Source: an uncultured Candidatus Saccharibacteria bacterium (GTDB taxonomy: Bacteria; Patescibacteria; Saccharimonadia; Saccharimonadales; UBA4665). From it: a stretch of 64,000 bases of DNA. The stretch's first letter is position 1. The number at the start of each line of letters is the position of its first letter. Location: the NCBI GenBank assembly GCA_946482285.1, contig CAMLQK010000001.1, positions 844,783 to 908,782 on the forward strand, read 5' to 3'. The translations under genes and the position numbers were made by a program. Positions 25,847-34,752 of this stretch are shown piece by piece. The notes under the pieces are model-generated. The model ran no database searches and was not told the DNA's origin. It saw only the letters and a program-made list of their open reading frames with translations.

Positions 25847-26224
25847 ATGGCTGATTTGAAGAAACTCGCAGAAGACTTGACCAAGTTGACTGTACTCGAA
25901 GTAAACGAACTCAAGAACATCCTTAAGGATGAATACGGTATCGAGCCAGCTGCTGCTGCAGTTGCTGTTGCTGGCCCTGCTGCTGGCGGCGACGCTCCAG
26001 CTGCTGACGAAAAGAGCGAATTCGACGTGATCCTTAAGGACGCTGGCGCTCAAAAAGTTGCTGTAATTAAGGCTGTTAAAGACATTACTGGTCTTGGCCT
26101 TGGTGAAGCAAAGGCTGTAGTTGACGGCGCTCCTAAGGCTGTCCTCGAAGGCGCTAAAAAGGAAGACGCTGAAAGCGCTAAGAAAGCTTTGGAAGAAGCT
26201 GGCGCTACTGTTGAATTGGCCTAA
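25847..26224 (+). CDS. rplL: 50S ribosomal protein L7/L12
   Basis: 125 residues. The N-terminal dimer helix is [15 protein letters not shown], followed by an Ala/Gly/Pro hinge ([11 protein letters not shown]) and the conserved C-terminal domain with [20 protein letters not shown]. It recruits elongation factors. Strong AAAAGGAA site. Followed by two hairpins, the second a strong terminator. Confidence 0.97.
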   Translation: MADLKKLAEDLTKLTVLEVNELKNILKDEYGIEPAAAAVAVAGPAAGGDAPAADEKSEFDVILKDAGAQKVAVIKAVKDITGLGLGEAKAVVDGAPKAVLEGAKKEDAESAKKALEEAGATVELA

Positions 26225-26264
26225 TAAGGTTCTTGAACCTTATTCTTTGACCTTGGTTTGATAT

Positions 26265-26298
26265 AAAACACCCGCCTGTTTCCAGGCGGGTGTTTTTG
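26265..26298 (+). terminator. Terminator after rplL
   Basis: Fourteen-base perfect arms (26265-26278 and 26283-26296) around a four-base loop, with a T-run. A weaker hairpin (26223-26244) directly follows the stop. Confidence 0.88.
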
Positions 26299-26395
26299 TA
26301 TGCTGTTGAAGCGAGCATTCCAGAAGGACCCTAAGAAGGGAGTGCGGGCCCGGCGGGCGTAGTCTGACGACCACGTCCTTGCCGGACCCGCTGCT

Positions 26396-26815
26396 TCACG
26401 ACTGTGTCACTTCTGCCATGCGGGACACACCCAGCTTGCACTGGTGAGGCTTGCCTCCGCCGCAGAAGCACATAACGAACTCCAGGCGCTCGGATGGCAG
26501 GTGGAGCTTGAGCTGGCTGAGCACTGCAGCAACCAGGCGCACGCCATCGATCTCGTCATGCGCAATGCGCGCACAGAAGGTCGACAGCCACATGGGCTCA
26601 GGGTCCATTCCCGGCTGGGCGTCCATCTGCATTGCCGCTTGGACGGCGGCTTGGACGGCCGCATGCTCTTCCTCGCTGAGCAAAACACTATCACCGATGT
26701 CCGAAAACACCAGGTAGACGCTGCTCTGCCCCTGCGGCGTGGAGAGCGTGATCCAGATTTGTTCCGCGCGCTCCAGCGGTGATACCTGGCTGGAGTGGTC
26801 CGGTGTCGATGTCAC
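26396..26815 (-). CDS. GC-rich orphan protein, 139 residues
   Basis: Starts with GTG at 26815, seven bases after AAAGG. A central helix of Ala/Gln repeats (A-A-V-Q-A-A-V-Q-A-A-M-Q-M) is followed by a C-terminal part containing C-F-C-G-G-G-K-P-H-Q-C, a small cysteine/histidine cluster that could bind metal. No family recognised. GC-rich codon use, unlike rplL beside it. Confidence 0.5.
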   Translation of the reverse strand: MTSTPDHSSQVSPLERAEQIWITLSTPQGQSSVYLVFSDIGDSVLLSEEEHAAVQAAVQAAMQMDAQPGMDPEPMWLSTFCARIAHDEIDGVRLVAAVLSQLKLHLPSERLEFVMCFCGGGKPHQCKLGVSRMAEVTQS

Positions 26816-26881
26816 GGGCTGCCTTTCAGTGGAATGCTCTGTCGCGGTGACGAGCTATTTATAGCATATAGCAGCGAAAGT

Positions 26882-26912
26882 AAAAAGCCCTCAATACCAA
26901 ATATTGGAGGGC
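26882..26912 (-). terminator. Terminator of the 27014-27505 gene
   Basis: On the minus strand GCCCTCCAATA pairs with TATTGAGGGC and continues into a T-run. It lies about 100 bases past the stop. Confidence 0.7.
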
Positions 26913-27013
26913 GAATAGGTCAGTTCATATGACAGAGTAGGCGTAAATCCGAAGCGGGCGGCGGAGGCGTGAGAACCCCAAAAAATACTCCGCCAGCCCG
27001 CTATCAGCCAGTG

Positions 27014-27505
27014 CTACAGACAGTGGCGCGAGCTCCCCAGGCTCAGCTGGTGCGCCCGGATCTGGTCACACATGCGGTCGAAGGTGACGGCCGGAATTTC
27101 AACCGGGTGCGCCCGTGTCCTGTCCTCCGAGTTGCGACAGATCGCCTGGCAGGCGTCTGCGGCCACCCTCATACGGGCCATGGCAAGCTCATAGCCGACC
27201 AGTGCGTCGAACCATTGCGTGCTGCTGTATCCGTCCTCGTGGTATGGCGCGTTGGGAGGTCGCTGAATCTCGGTGAGTACCAGTGCACCAGCTTCATCCA
27301 GCGTGACATCCACACTCATGTGGTGCTCGACCGTCCTGTCGGAACCCTGGAATGAGAGCACCGTGCACGGCACGCCCTCGATCCGAAGCTCCGCCAGGTC
27401 GTGGTCACCCCGATGGTGGTACTGCCTGTGCTCGGGAGTCCTGAGCTCGGGCACTTCACCCTCGTGTGAAACCGTTACCGTCAGCATGCCCCGAAAGGTC
27501 AACAC
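27014..27505 (-). CDS. GC-rich orphan protein, 163 residues
   Basis: GTG start at 27505 with AGGAG six bases upstream; an in-frame ATG follows at 27487. The product is beta-rich at first (L-T-V-T-V-S-H-E-G-E-V), then helical and rich in His, Arg and Asp. No family recognised. GC-rich, with its own terminator and a repeat-bearing upstream region. Confidence 0.5.
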   Translation of the reverse strand: MLTFRGMLTVTVSHEGEVPELRTPEHRQYHHRGDHDLAELRIEGVPCTVLSFQGSDRTVEHHMSVDVTLDEAGALVLTEIQRPPNAPYHEDGYSSTQWFDALVGYELAMARMRVAADACQAICRNSEDRTRAHPVEIPAVTFDRMCDQIRAHQLSLGSSRHCL

Positions 27506-27825
27506 TGATCACTCCTACTCTGTCTGGGCAGGACAGCGTCTGCTGTCCGCCACATTTGATCCGTCCTTTCGGACAGCGTCTATACAAGCATACCACATTA
27601 AAAATGCGCCCTTATAGGAAAGGCGTGATGGTAGTATTTACCCGTGGCTCTACAATGAAGCGAAGTCCGCTCGGTACATTGTATGTTGCAATATGAATTA
27701 AAAATGAAATGACAAAGGCATTTATCCACAAATTAATACGGAACTTTTGACTTGAAGCACATAACATGGTAGTTTTAGGAGTAAGTGTACAAATACAAAC
27801 ACTTCCCAAGAGACTAGAGAGAACT
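27506..27825 (+). other. 320-base intergenic region with 40-base-spaced direct repeat
   Basis: No gene seen. GGACAGCGTCT occurs at 27531-27541 and again at 27571-27581, exactly 40 bases apart, in the promoter region of the minus-strand orphan gene. A TTGACT box (27747-27752) with TAGTTT 17 bases on may drive the plus-strand gene at 27826. Confidence 0.4.
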
Positions 27826-28335
27826 ATGGCAGACGTACCAGAAAAACAAATCAAACGACTCAGGGCTTTAATTCAGGAAGCTGAGACCAATCTTGCTGCA
27901 GCCAATGAGCTGCTTATTAGTTTAGTTGGTGACGACCAAAATGTAGCCCCTGTCGTACAAGAAGACAACCTCGGCAAAATTATCGAAGGTGTTTTTGACG
28001 GCCAAAACATGGTTGGCTCAGATAATAAAACGTACCCTGTACCAGCCAACTACGCCAGCAAGTCAAAACTCGTTCAAGGCGACATTCTCAAACTGACAAT
28101 CGCTGATGACGGTGCTTTCCAATACAAGCAGATTGGTCCCGTACCGCGTAAGCAAGTCGTTGGTGCCCTTAAGTTGGAAAATGGCCACTACTTTGTAGAA
28201 GTAGGTGACAAGAACTTCCGCGTGCTATTGGCAAGCGTTACATACTTCAAAGCTAAGCCTGGCGACCAAGTAAGTGTAAACGTCCCCGAGGACGACACTG
28301 CCGCTGAGTGGGCCGCCCTAGAAGCTGCACTATAG
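27826..28335 (+). CDS. Conserved-looking coiled-coil plus beta-domain protein
   Basis: 169 residues from the ATG at 27826 (GAGAGA site). The N-terminal 35 residues form a coiled coil (K-Q-I-K-R-L-R-A-L-I-Q-E-A-E-T-N-L). The rest is a beta-rich fold with repeated G-D-I-L-K-L-T-I and G-D-Q-V-S-V-N-V strands, OB- or barrel-like. Cytosolic. Function unknown. Core-like codon use and a terminator support a real, expressed gene. Confidence 0.65.
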   Translation: MADVPEKQIKRLRALIQEAETNLAAANELLISLVGDDQNVAPVVQEDNLGKIIEGVFDGQNMVGSDNKTYPVPANYASKSKLVQGDILKLTIADDGAFQYKQIGPVPRKQVVGALKLENGHYFVEVGDKNFRVLLASVTYFKAKPGDQVSVNVPEDDTAAEWAALEAAL

Positions 28336-28354
28336 CTTAGGCAAACAGAATAAC

Positions 28355-28376
28355 AAAGAGCCTCAGGGCTCTTTTT
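28355..28376 (+). terminator. Terminator
   Basis: AAAGAGCC (28355-28362) pairs with GGCTCTTT (28367-28374), then T residues. Confidence 0.75.
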
Positions 28377-28457
28377 CTTTTGACTGCTACATGAGTAACA
28401 CCTATCTATTGCGGCTTAAAATATATCTTATATATTAGCGTAATGCAGCACTGCTAC

Positions 28458-28487
28458 TTGAAAACTACGAAGCCCAATCCTTATACT
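28458..28487 (+). promoter_or_regulatory. Promoter of SGNH hydrolase
   Basis: TTGAAA (28458-28463), 18-base spacer, TATACT (28482-28487); the gene then has a normal AAGGGG binding site. Confidence 0.65.
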
Positions 28488-28513
28488 ATCTGTATAAGCA
28501 CAAAGGGGATCCT

Positions 28514-30013
28514 ATGCCAAGCCGGCTACCTACGCCTGGAAGTGATAACGATATGTGGGGAACTATCCTAAATGATTTCCTACAGGTCGAGCACAATAGC
28601 GATGGCACGCTTAAAATCCGTGCTGATAATTCCTTGACGCCATCAACGCGCCAGATCGCAGCGGGTACAGGCCTAAGCGGAGGAGGTGACTTGAGCGCCA
28701 ACCGAACACTGAGTGTCACCGACGATACAACTGTTCAAAAAATTGAGCTTGCCCGCAATGGCACGCTTATTGGAACGCGAAAGCGTATCAACATCGTGCA
28801 AGGCAGCAATATCGATCTGGGCGCTACGGATGATGCTGCCAACAATAGGCTCGACATAGCCATTGCTGCCCCTGACGTAATAACCCCCAGCGCATATAGC
28901 CAACAGCAGCTCGCGTCGCAGCGTGCTCAAGCCTTGATACCTTGGATGAGTGGCTTGGCAAACAGGCATTACGCCCGATGCAACGTTGTTTGCCTTGGCG
29001 ACAGCATTACTGAAGGCCAAGGTGCAGATACAGTCGAACGGCGCTGGATTGCACGCCTGCGCGACAACCTACGCTCACAGTTCCAGACTTCCGGGCTCAG
29101 CAATGGCGGACGCGGTTTTTTAGGCGCCTCAAACTCTGGACAAGTTTCATTCAGCTGGCCAGCTACTATCACTGGCAGCCCAGCAACAGGGGCAACGCTG
29201 GGGCCTAAGTCTCAATTCCTACAGCTTAACGCTTCAGGGCAGTCTGTAAGCTACATACTGACTGGCGACTCGGCTGACATTATGTGGACTCAAGTGCCGT
29301 TTGGTGGCACCTTTAGCTGGGCAGTAGACGGGGGAAGTGCAACCAATATTTCTACCAATGGAGGCAGCATTGCCGACGGGCGGTTAACCCACATTAGTCT
29401 TGGCGCAGCCGGACAGCACACCCTCACCCTTACATGGGTATCAGGCAATTCAAACATTGATGGTGTTACCGAGTTCAATGGCGACTACTCTTTGGGGATT
29501 CAGGTGCATGACGCAGCACACTACGGCTGGCAAACCTCTAATTGGGCTTCGGTTACGGCGAATGGTGCAGCTGGGCCTGCAGCAGCAATTGCCGCGCTAT
29601 CACCTTCGCTAATCATTATCTCGCTCGGTTTTAACGATCAATTCGCTAATGTTACTCCACAAACCTTTGCCGCTAATATAACCACTATTATCAGCCAACT
29701 ACGGACACAGCTCGCGAACCCACTACCCTCAATTATTCTTAACATGTATCCTCCTCGCACTGGGCAAAGCGGCTACACGTACCCATGGGCAGAATATGTT
29801 AATGCGGCATGGGAAGTTGCCAACGCAGACACAGCAGGGCCGGGCGCGACTTCACTAGTCACCGTCATGGACTTCACTCTGGGCGGGCGAATGCCGGGCG
29901 CCGATACTGATAGTTATGCGCTTTGGCCGGCCGGCGACCTGGTACACCCCTCAAACAAAGGGCACAGTATGATCGCAGACCAACTTATACCGCTCCTGAC
30001 GCCCAGTGCATAG
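28514..30013 (+). CDS. SGNH/GDSL hydrolase with tail-fibre-like N-terminus
   Basis: 499 residues. The N-terminal L-P-T-P-G-S-D-N-D-M-W-G-T-I-L-N-D-F-L is a module known from phage tail and cell-surface proteins; a repeat-like G-T-G-L-S-G-G-G-D-L-S follows. From about residue 155 the SGNH blocks appear: G-D-S-I-T-E-G-Q-G (Ser nucleophile), G-F-N-D (block III) and D-L-V-H-P-S-N-K-G-H (Asp/His). An inserted beta domain lies between blocks. Such enzymes de-esterify sugars or lipids. No classical signal peptide is visible. Confidence 0.82.
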   Translation: MPSRLPTPGSDNDMWGTILNDFLQVEHNSDGTLKIRADNSLTPSTRQIAAGTGLSGGGDLSANRTLSVTDDTTVQKIELARNGTLIGTRKRINIVQGSNIDLGATDDAANNRLDIAIAAPDVITPSAYSQQQLASQRAQALIPWMSGLANRHYARCNVVCLGDSITEGQGADTVERRWIARLRDNLRSQFQTSGLSNGGRGFLGASNSGQVSFSWPATITGSPATGATLGPKSQFLQLNASGQSVSYILTGDSADIMWTQVPFGGTFSWAVDGGSATNISTNGGSIADGRLTHISLGAAGQHTLTLTWVSGNSNIDGVTEFNGDYSLGIQVHDAAHYGWQTSNWASVTANGAAGPAAAIAALSPSLIIISLGFNDQFANVTPQTFAANITTIISQLRTQLANPLPSIILNMYPPRTGQSGYTYPWAEYVNAAWEVANADTAGPGATSLVTVMDFTLGGRMPGADTDSYALWPAGDLVHPSNKGHSMIADQLIPLLTPSA

Positions 30014-30126
30014 CGACAAGCCCATTCAACATTCTGCGTTACCTGCTCAGCTACTTTGCGTATGCTGAGTTGTATTGTCAATAAAACGCAGGACAAATTA
30101 TTGGCAATGCTTCATAATAGAAGGTA

Positions 30127-31725
30127 ATGGGAAAAGCACTCTACCGGACCTACCGTTCTCAAAAGTTGTCTGAAATTGTGGGGCAGGAACACATTACGCA
30201 GACGCTTACTAACGCGCTCAAGTCGGGCGCTATTAGCCATGCCTACTTATTTACCGGTCCTCGTGGTGTGGGCAAAACCAGCATTGCCCGCATTTTAGCC
30301 CACGAGCTGAACAAACTACCCTATAGCGACACGATGCATCTTGATATTATCGAAATTGACGCCGCTAGCAATCGCCGGATCGACGAAATCCGTGACCTTC
30401 GCGACAAAGTGCACATTGCGCCCAGCAGTGCTGCGTACAAAGTCTACATCATCGACGAAGTGCACATGCTGACGCGTGAAGCCTTTAACGCACTCCTCAA
30501 GACGCTCGAAGAGCCGCCTGCACATGCCGTATTTATTCTGGCCACTACTGAAGTGCACAAGCTGCCCGAAACAATTATCAGCCGTACGCAACGTTTTACA
30601 TTTAAGCCCGTCAACCTGTCAAAAGTCGCCGCACACCTGAAAGAAATCGCCAAAAAAGAGAAAATTAAAATCGACGATGAAGCCTTGGCGCTAATTGCCG
30701 CGCATGGCGAAGGCAGCTTCCGTGACAGCATTAGCCTGTTGGATCAAACCCGATCGCTCGGCAGGGCAGTAACAAAAGCTGATGTGGAGTCAATATTGGG
30801 CATCGCCCCCGCAGAGCTTGTACAGACTATCGTCCAGGCTATCGTCTCCAAAGATGCTGGGTCAGCAGTCACCACCCTAAGCCAGTTATTCGAGCAGGGA
30901 AGCGAGGCAGCTAGCATTGCCAAACAAATTGCCAAAATTATGCGCGATAGCGCCCTGGCCACCCCGCTACTGCCTAAGCCTCAACTGATTCACTTATTGA
31001 CTAGACTTATCGACGTACCTGCCGCGGCCGACCCGCGGGTGTATTTGGAAATCGTATTGTTAGAAACAGCCCTTGACGACTCCTATATACCACAAGCTCC
31101 GCCAATCACACCCATTCCCAACGCACCCATGCCGCCCAGCGCCTCTGGAAACGCTATAAAAACAGCAGCAGCGCCCACGCTCAAGCCGACACCAACGCAA
31201 GGCACACCACCAAAAAAAGCATCTGAAAAAATAGAAACCACGCCAGAACCAACAACACAGAAGCCAGCAGAAGACCAAACGCCATCAGTTGGACCTGGCA
31301 CCGCTACGCTAGATAGTTCAGCATGGCCGGCAATCCTTACGGCCATAAAGAATAAGAAAACCTTGCATAGCGTCCTTAAATCCGCAGAAGCACACTTTGA
31401 AGGCAATACATTAAAGCTTGTCGTGGGCTTTGCGTTCCACCAGAAACAGCTTGGCGAGGCCAAGAACAAAAAGATTATCAGCGATGTCATTTATAGTGTA
31501 ACTGGTGAGCACGTACAGATTGAATCAGAAATTGGCACGGCAAAACCCTCACCGGTCTCTGCACCGGAAGGTGAAGTAGCCCACACTGTGGCCAGCACAA
31601 ACGCCAGTGCCCGCCCAGATGACGCACCTCACCAGGACTACTATGCACAGCAAGCCGACGAAGATGCCGCCAAGCGGCCACTGAGCGCCATCACGAATGT
31701 ATTTGGCGGCGCCGAAATCTTGTAG
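30127..31725 (+). CDS. dnaX: DNA polymerase III subunit gamma/tau
   Basis: 532 residues. The clamp-loader ATPase is complete: Y-R-P-like start (Y-R-T-Y-R-S-Q), Walker A G-P-R-G-V-G-K-T-S, Walker B I-I-D-E-V-H-M-L, sensor 1 A-T-T-E-V-H-K-L-P and an arginine-finger segment I-S-R-T-Q-R-F (usually S-R-C). The four zinc-binding cysteines normally after Walker A are absent. The C-terminal third is a Pro/Thr-rich linker and a small domain. CATAAT eight bases before the ATG suggests a leaderless or very short leader. Confidence 0.93.
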   Translation: MGKALYRTYRSQKLSEIVGQEHITQTLTNALKSGAISHAYLFTGPRGVGKTSIARILAHELNKLPYSDTMHLDIIEIDAASNRRIDEIRDLRDKVHIAPSSAAYKVYIIDEVHMLTREAFNALLKTLEEPPAHAVFILATTEVHKLPETIISRTQRFTFKPVNLSKVAAHLKEIAKKEKIKIDDEALALIAAHGEGSFRDSISLLDQTRSLGRAVTKADVESILGIAPAELVQTIVQAIVSKDAGSAVTTLSQLFEQGSEAASIAKQIAKIMRDSALATPLLPKPQLIHLLTRLIDVPAAADPRVYLEIVLLETALDDSYIPQAPPITPIPNAPMPPSASGNAIKTAAAPTLKPTPTQGTPPKKASEKIETTPEPTTQKPAEDQTPSVGPGTATLDSSAWPAILTAIKNKKTLHSVLKSAEAHFEGNTLKLVVGFAFHQKQLGEAKNKKIISDVIYSVTGEHVQIESEIGTAKPSPVSAPEGEVAHTVASTNASARPDDAPHQDYYAQQADEDAAKRPLSAITNVFGGAEIL

Positions 31726-31780
31726 GTGCTTGTTGTCAATAAAGTTTGTAATTAACTTTATTACTTATCCGCAAAAAGAG

Positions 31781-31786
31781 TATGAT
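31781..31786 (+). promoter_or_regulatory. -10 box of leaderless dnaB
   Basis: TATGAT ends eight bases before the ATG at 31795, with no Shine-Dalgarno site between. Confidence 0.5.
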
Positions 31787-31794
31787 ATAGATAC

Positions 31795-33165
31795 ATGGTA
31801 CAGACAGACGGTAACAAGGGTGGTGTAACTTTACCGTATAGCATCGAGGCCGAACAAAGCGTTCTGGGGGCTATACTTATTGACAAGGAGGCGATCGTTA
31901 AGATTGCCGACCTTTTGGATGTCGAAGACTTTTACGACCAAAAACACCAGCGCATTTACGAAGCCGTCCTTAATCTGTACGCCAAAAACTCTCCAATTGA
32001 CATCCTTACTCTAGCCGAACAAATTAAGGGCAATGGCTTTTATGATCTTGTTGGCGGCCCGACATACCTTACGCAGCTCACTAACTTTGTACCGACTGCC
32101 GCCCATGTAGAACGTTATGCGGCATATGTTTCCGAAAAGTCCATGCGCCGCAGGCTCATCGAGGTGAACAAGAACATATCGACGCTTGTCGCCAATGAAA
32201 CAAACGACCTCGCCGGACTTATTGAAGCAGCCGAGGCCAGCCTATTCCAGCTGAGCGAGAAGAAAGTCAAACAAAATGTAAGCAGTATTGAAGACATCTT
32301 GGCAGCTAGCTTTGAGCGCTTGGATGACCTACACAAAGACAGCAACAAAATCCGCGGCGTGCCTACTGGGTTCCGCGACATGGATGATATCTTGGCAGGC
32401 CTGCAACGTTCCGACCTGTTTATTTTGGCAGCCCGCCCGTCTATGGGTAAGACGGCATTCTCACTGAATCTGGCACACAATGTGGCTGTAGCCGCCAAGG
32501 AACCTGTGCTGATTTTTAGCCTTGAGATGAGCAAAGAGCAGCTCGTAGACCGCCTGCTTTCTATGGAATCTGGTGTTGACGCATGGGCACTCCGCACAGG
32601 CAACTTAACCGACATAGATTTCGAGAAGATCGGACACGCCATGGGGACGTTAAGCGAGGCAAAGATGTACATCGACGACACGCCAAGCATTTCGGTGAGC
32701 GACCTGCGCACCAAAGCCCGCCGGGCGGCGCATCAGCAGCCGCTGGGGCTTATTATTGTCGACTATTTGCAGCTCATGAGTGGCGGCAATAAGTTTGCGA
32801 GCGGGGAAAACCGCGTGCAAGAAATTTCAGAGATTTCCCGTGGCCTAAAAGGAATTGCCCGTGAGCTGAATGTGCCGCTAATTGCTTTATCGCAGCTGAG
32901 CCGTTCCGTAGAAAACCGCAAGCCGCAGATTCCACAGCTAGCTGACCTTCGCGAATCCGGATCTATTGAGCAGGATGCCGACGTTGTAGCCTTCATCTAC
33001 CGCGAAGACTACTACAACCCGGAGTCCGACCGTAAAAACATCACCGACATCCTTATCAAGAAACACCGTAACGGCCCCACCGGCGGCGTCGAGCTATTCT
33101 TTGACCGTGAAAAACAGCGCTTCCGTTCGCTGGATACAAAACGCGCTCATCCTTTTGCGGAATAG
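31795..33165 (+). CDS. dnaB: Replicative DNA helicase DnaB
   Basis: 456 residues. The N-terminal domain begins P-Y-S-I-E-A-E-Q-S-V-L-G-A, and the RecA-like motor carries Walker A A-R-P-S-M-G-K-T, F-S-L-E-M-S, I-I-V-D-Y-L-Q-L-M and L-S-Q-L-S-R-S-V-E-N-R. D-L-R-E-S-G-S-I-E-Q-D-A-D is intact. A hexameric 5'-3' fork helicase. No intein is present, although dnaB is a common intein site. Leaderless start inferred from TATGAT. Confidence 0.96.
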   Translation: MVQTDGNKGGVTLPYSIEAEQSVLGAILIDKEAIVKIADLLDVEDFYDQKHQRIYEAVLNLYAKNSPIDILTLAEQIKGNGFYDLVGGPTYLTQLTNFVPTAAHVERYAAYVSEKSMRRRLIEVNKNISTLVANETNDLAGLIEAAEASLFQLSEKKVKQNVSSIEDILAASFERLDDLHKDSNKIRGVPTGFRDMDDILAGLQRSDLFILAARPSMGKTAFSLNLAHNVAVAAKEPVLIFSLEMSKEQLVDRLLSMESGVDAWALRTGNLTDIDFEKIGHAMGTLSEAKMYIDDTPSISVSDLRTKARRAAHQQPLGLIIVDYLQLMSGGNKFASGENRVQEISEISRGLKGIARELNVPLIALSQLSRSVENRKPQIPQLADLRESGSIEQDADVVAFIYREDYYNPESDRKNITDILIKKHRNGPTGGVELFFDREKQRFRSLDTKRAHPFAE

Positions 33166-33174
33166 TGTTAATGG

Positions 33175-33180
33175 TATACT
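33175..33180 (+). promoter_or_regulatory. -10 box of leaderless glycosyltransferase gene
   Basis: TATACT ends seven bases before the ATG at 33188. It supports this start over upstream in-frame codons that overlap dnaB. Confidence 0.5.
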
Positions 33181-33187
33181 AAGGGCA

Positions 33188-34384
33188 ATGGATACAAAAA
33201 AGAGTCGTTTGAAGGCATTTGCCAAACGCCATTGGCAACCGCTCTCTATGTTTGGCGCCGTATTCCTGGCTGTGGCAGCCGCCTTAGTTTGGCGGCTTGG
33301 GTCGCTTGTTCCAGGTTATAGCGCCAACGAGGTACAGGCCTACCAGCAGAGCCTTAGCCTGTCTGCGATCTGGAACAATCCGCTGGATGCGCCATACCAC
33401 ATCCTGACCTACCTGTTTATGCACATTGTGCCCAATAATTTGCTGGCCGTGCGCCTGTCCAGCATTACAATTGCTTGGCTCTCGGTTGTTATCTTTTGCA
33501 TTTTGCTGTACCGATGGTACGGCACACGGGCAGCCCTGATTGGAACACTATTATTCGGCACGTCAAGCTGGTTATTACACGTTGGCCGCCTGGGTACGCC
33601 GCAAGTGTGCTTTTTGGCCATTATAGCGCTGGTAGCTTGTGGCGTTTGGATACGCGAGCAAAAAGGCGGTCTGGCAGTTATCATTGGCCTGCTTTTGGCT
33701 ACAGTTCTGCTATACACGCCAGGAATGGTGTGGTTTATAGTGGTCGGCTTGTTGTGGCAGTGGAGACATATTGATACAGCTTTCAAGAAACACCTTGGCT
33801 CGGTTAGCCTTGGCGGATTAGTATTTTTAACTGGCATCGCGCCTTTGGTATGGCACTTATACAAGTCACCAGAACTTATCAAAACATGGCTGGCGTTACC
33901 TGCGCAGTGGCAAAGCATAGAGCAGTATTTGCGCAACTTTGCCGAAGTCCCGCTAGCAATCTTTTTGCGCGGGCAGCAGAACCCAGAATTATGGCTTGGC
34001 CGGCTACCGCTCTTAAGTATCTTCGGGATCGTCTGTTTTATATTGGGCATGTACATATTCTGGAAGTACTTCAAGCTTGCGCGTGTCAAATTATGTATCA
34101 CCCTGGGATTCTTGGGCTCAATCATCATTGCGCTCAGCGATGGCGGCGTGCCGCTGACTGTTTTAGTGCCATTCATATACATTGTTGTTACGCTTGGGGC
34201 CAGCTACATCATAGACCTATGGCTCCATGTTTTTCCGCGCAACCCCATTGCCCGGCAGCTGGGCATCGGCATGTTTTCGGCAGTGCTGCTTATAACTGTT
34301 ACATATAATCTCCGCAGCTACTTTGTGGCATGGCCACAGGCAACAGTCACGCGCAATGTATTTGTGCATACAAATAAGCAATAA
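33188..34384 (+). CDS. Polytopic membrane glycosyltransferase-like protein
   Basis: 398 residues with about ten hydrophobic helices. The first large loop contains E-V-Q-A-Y, which fits the acidic catalytic motif after helix 1 in GT39/GT83 (PMT, ArnT) enzymes that use lipid-linked sugars. The basic N-terminus (K-K-S-R-L-K-A-F-A-K-R) stays inside. It likely modifies proteins or surface glycans on the outer membrane face. Family by topology and motif only; donor unknown. Confidence 0.7.
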   Translation: MDTKKSRLKAFAKRHWQPLSMFGAVFLAVAAALVWRLGSLVPGYSANEVQAYQQSLSLSAIWNNPLDAPYHILTYLFMHIVPNNLLAVRLSSITIAWLSVVIFCILLYRWYGTRAALIGTLLFGTSSWLLHVGRLGTPQVCFLAIIALVACGVWIREQKGGLAVIIGLLLATVLLYTPGMVWFIVVGLLWQWRHIDTAFKKHLGSVSLGGLVFLTGIAPLVWHLYKSPELIKTWLALPAQWQSIEQYLRNFAEVPLAIFLRGQQNPELWLGRLPLLSIFGIVCFILGMYIFWKYFKLARVKLCITLGFLGSIIIALSDGGVPLTVLVPFIYIVVTLGASYIIDLWLHVFPRNPIARQLGIGMFSAVLLITVTYNLRSYFVAWPQATVTRNVFVHTNKQ

Positions 34385-34445
34385 CTCCTATAGAGTCCTG
34401 ACATGCCATCTGTTACAATAGATATGTTATAAGGAGAATTCAATA

Positions 34446-34739
34446 ATGAGCCGTTTTGACCAGGCTAAAATGCTGATGCGCGTTAAGAAAATCCAAAAAG
34501 AACTGCAAAAAATGACTATTACCGTCGAAAAAGGTGACGGTGCGGTAAAAGTTGAGATTACTGGTGAGCAGAAGATCAAAAAGATCCACATAGACCCATC
34601 ATTTGTCGACCTCGACGACATCGGCCAGCTAGAACGCTGGATTGAAGACGCTGTTAAAGAAGCAATTGCCGAAAGCCAAAAGGTAGCCGCCGAAAAGATG
34701 CAGCCAATGATGGGTGCGTTGGGCGACCTTGGGCTGTAA
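34446..34739 (+). CDS. ebfC: YbaB/EbfC nucleoid-associated protein
   Basis: 97 residues: F-D-Q-A-K-M-L-M-R-V-K-K-I-Q-K-E-L helix, beta strands V-K-V-E-I-T-G-E-Q, and a C-terminal D-A-V-K-E-A-I-A-E-S-Q-K helix. A DNA-binding dimer. An AAGGAG site gives the start, and TACAAT upstream a normal leader. ebfC next to recR is a very conserved bacterial pair, commonly downstream of dnaX, as here. Confidence 0.93.
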   Translation: MSRFDQAKMLMRVKKIQKELQKMTITVEKGDGAVKVEITGEQKIKKIHIDPSFVDLDDIGQLERWIEDAVKEAIAESQKVAAEKMQPMMGALGDLGL

Positions 34740-34752
34740 ACACTAGTCCCTC

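Noticed and set aside
31795..33165. Intein in dnaB
   Set aside because: The protein has normal length and all helicase motifs are contiguous.
33409..34182. Long open frame (257 codons) antisense to the membrane glycosyltransferase gene
   Set aside because: Low-complexity shadow composition, no binding site, and the plus strand encodes a coherent multi-helix membrane protein.
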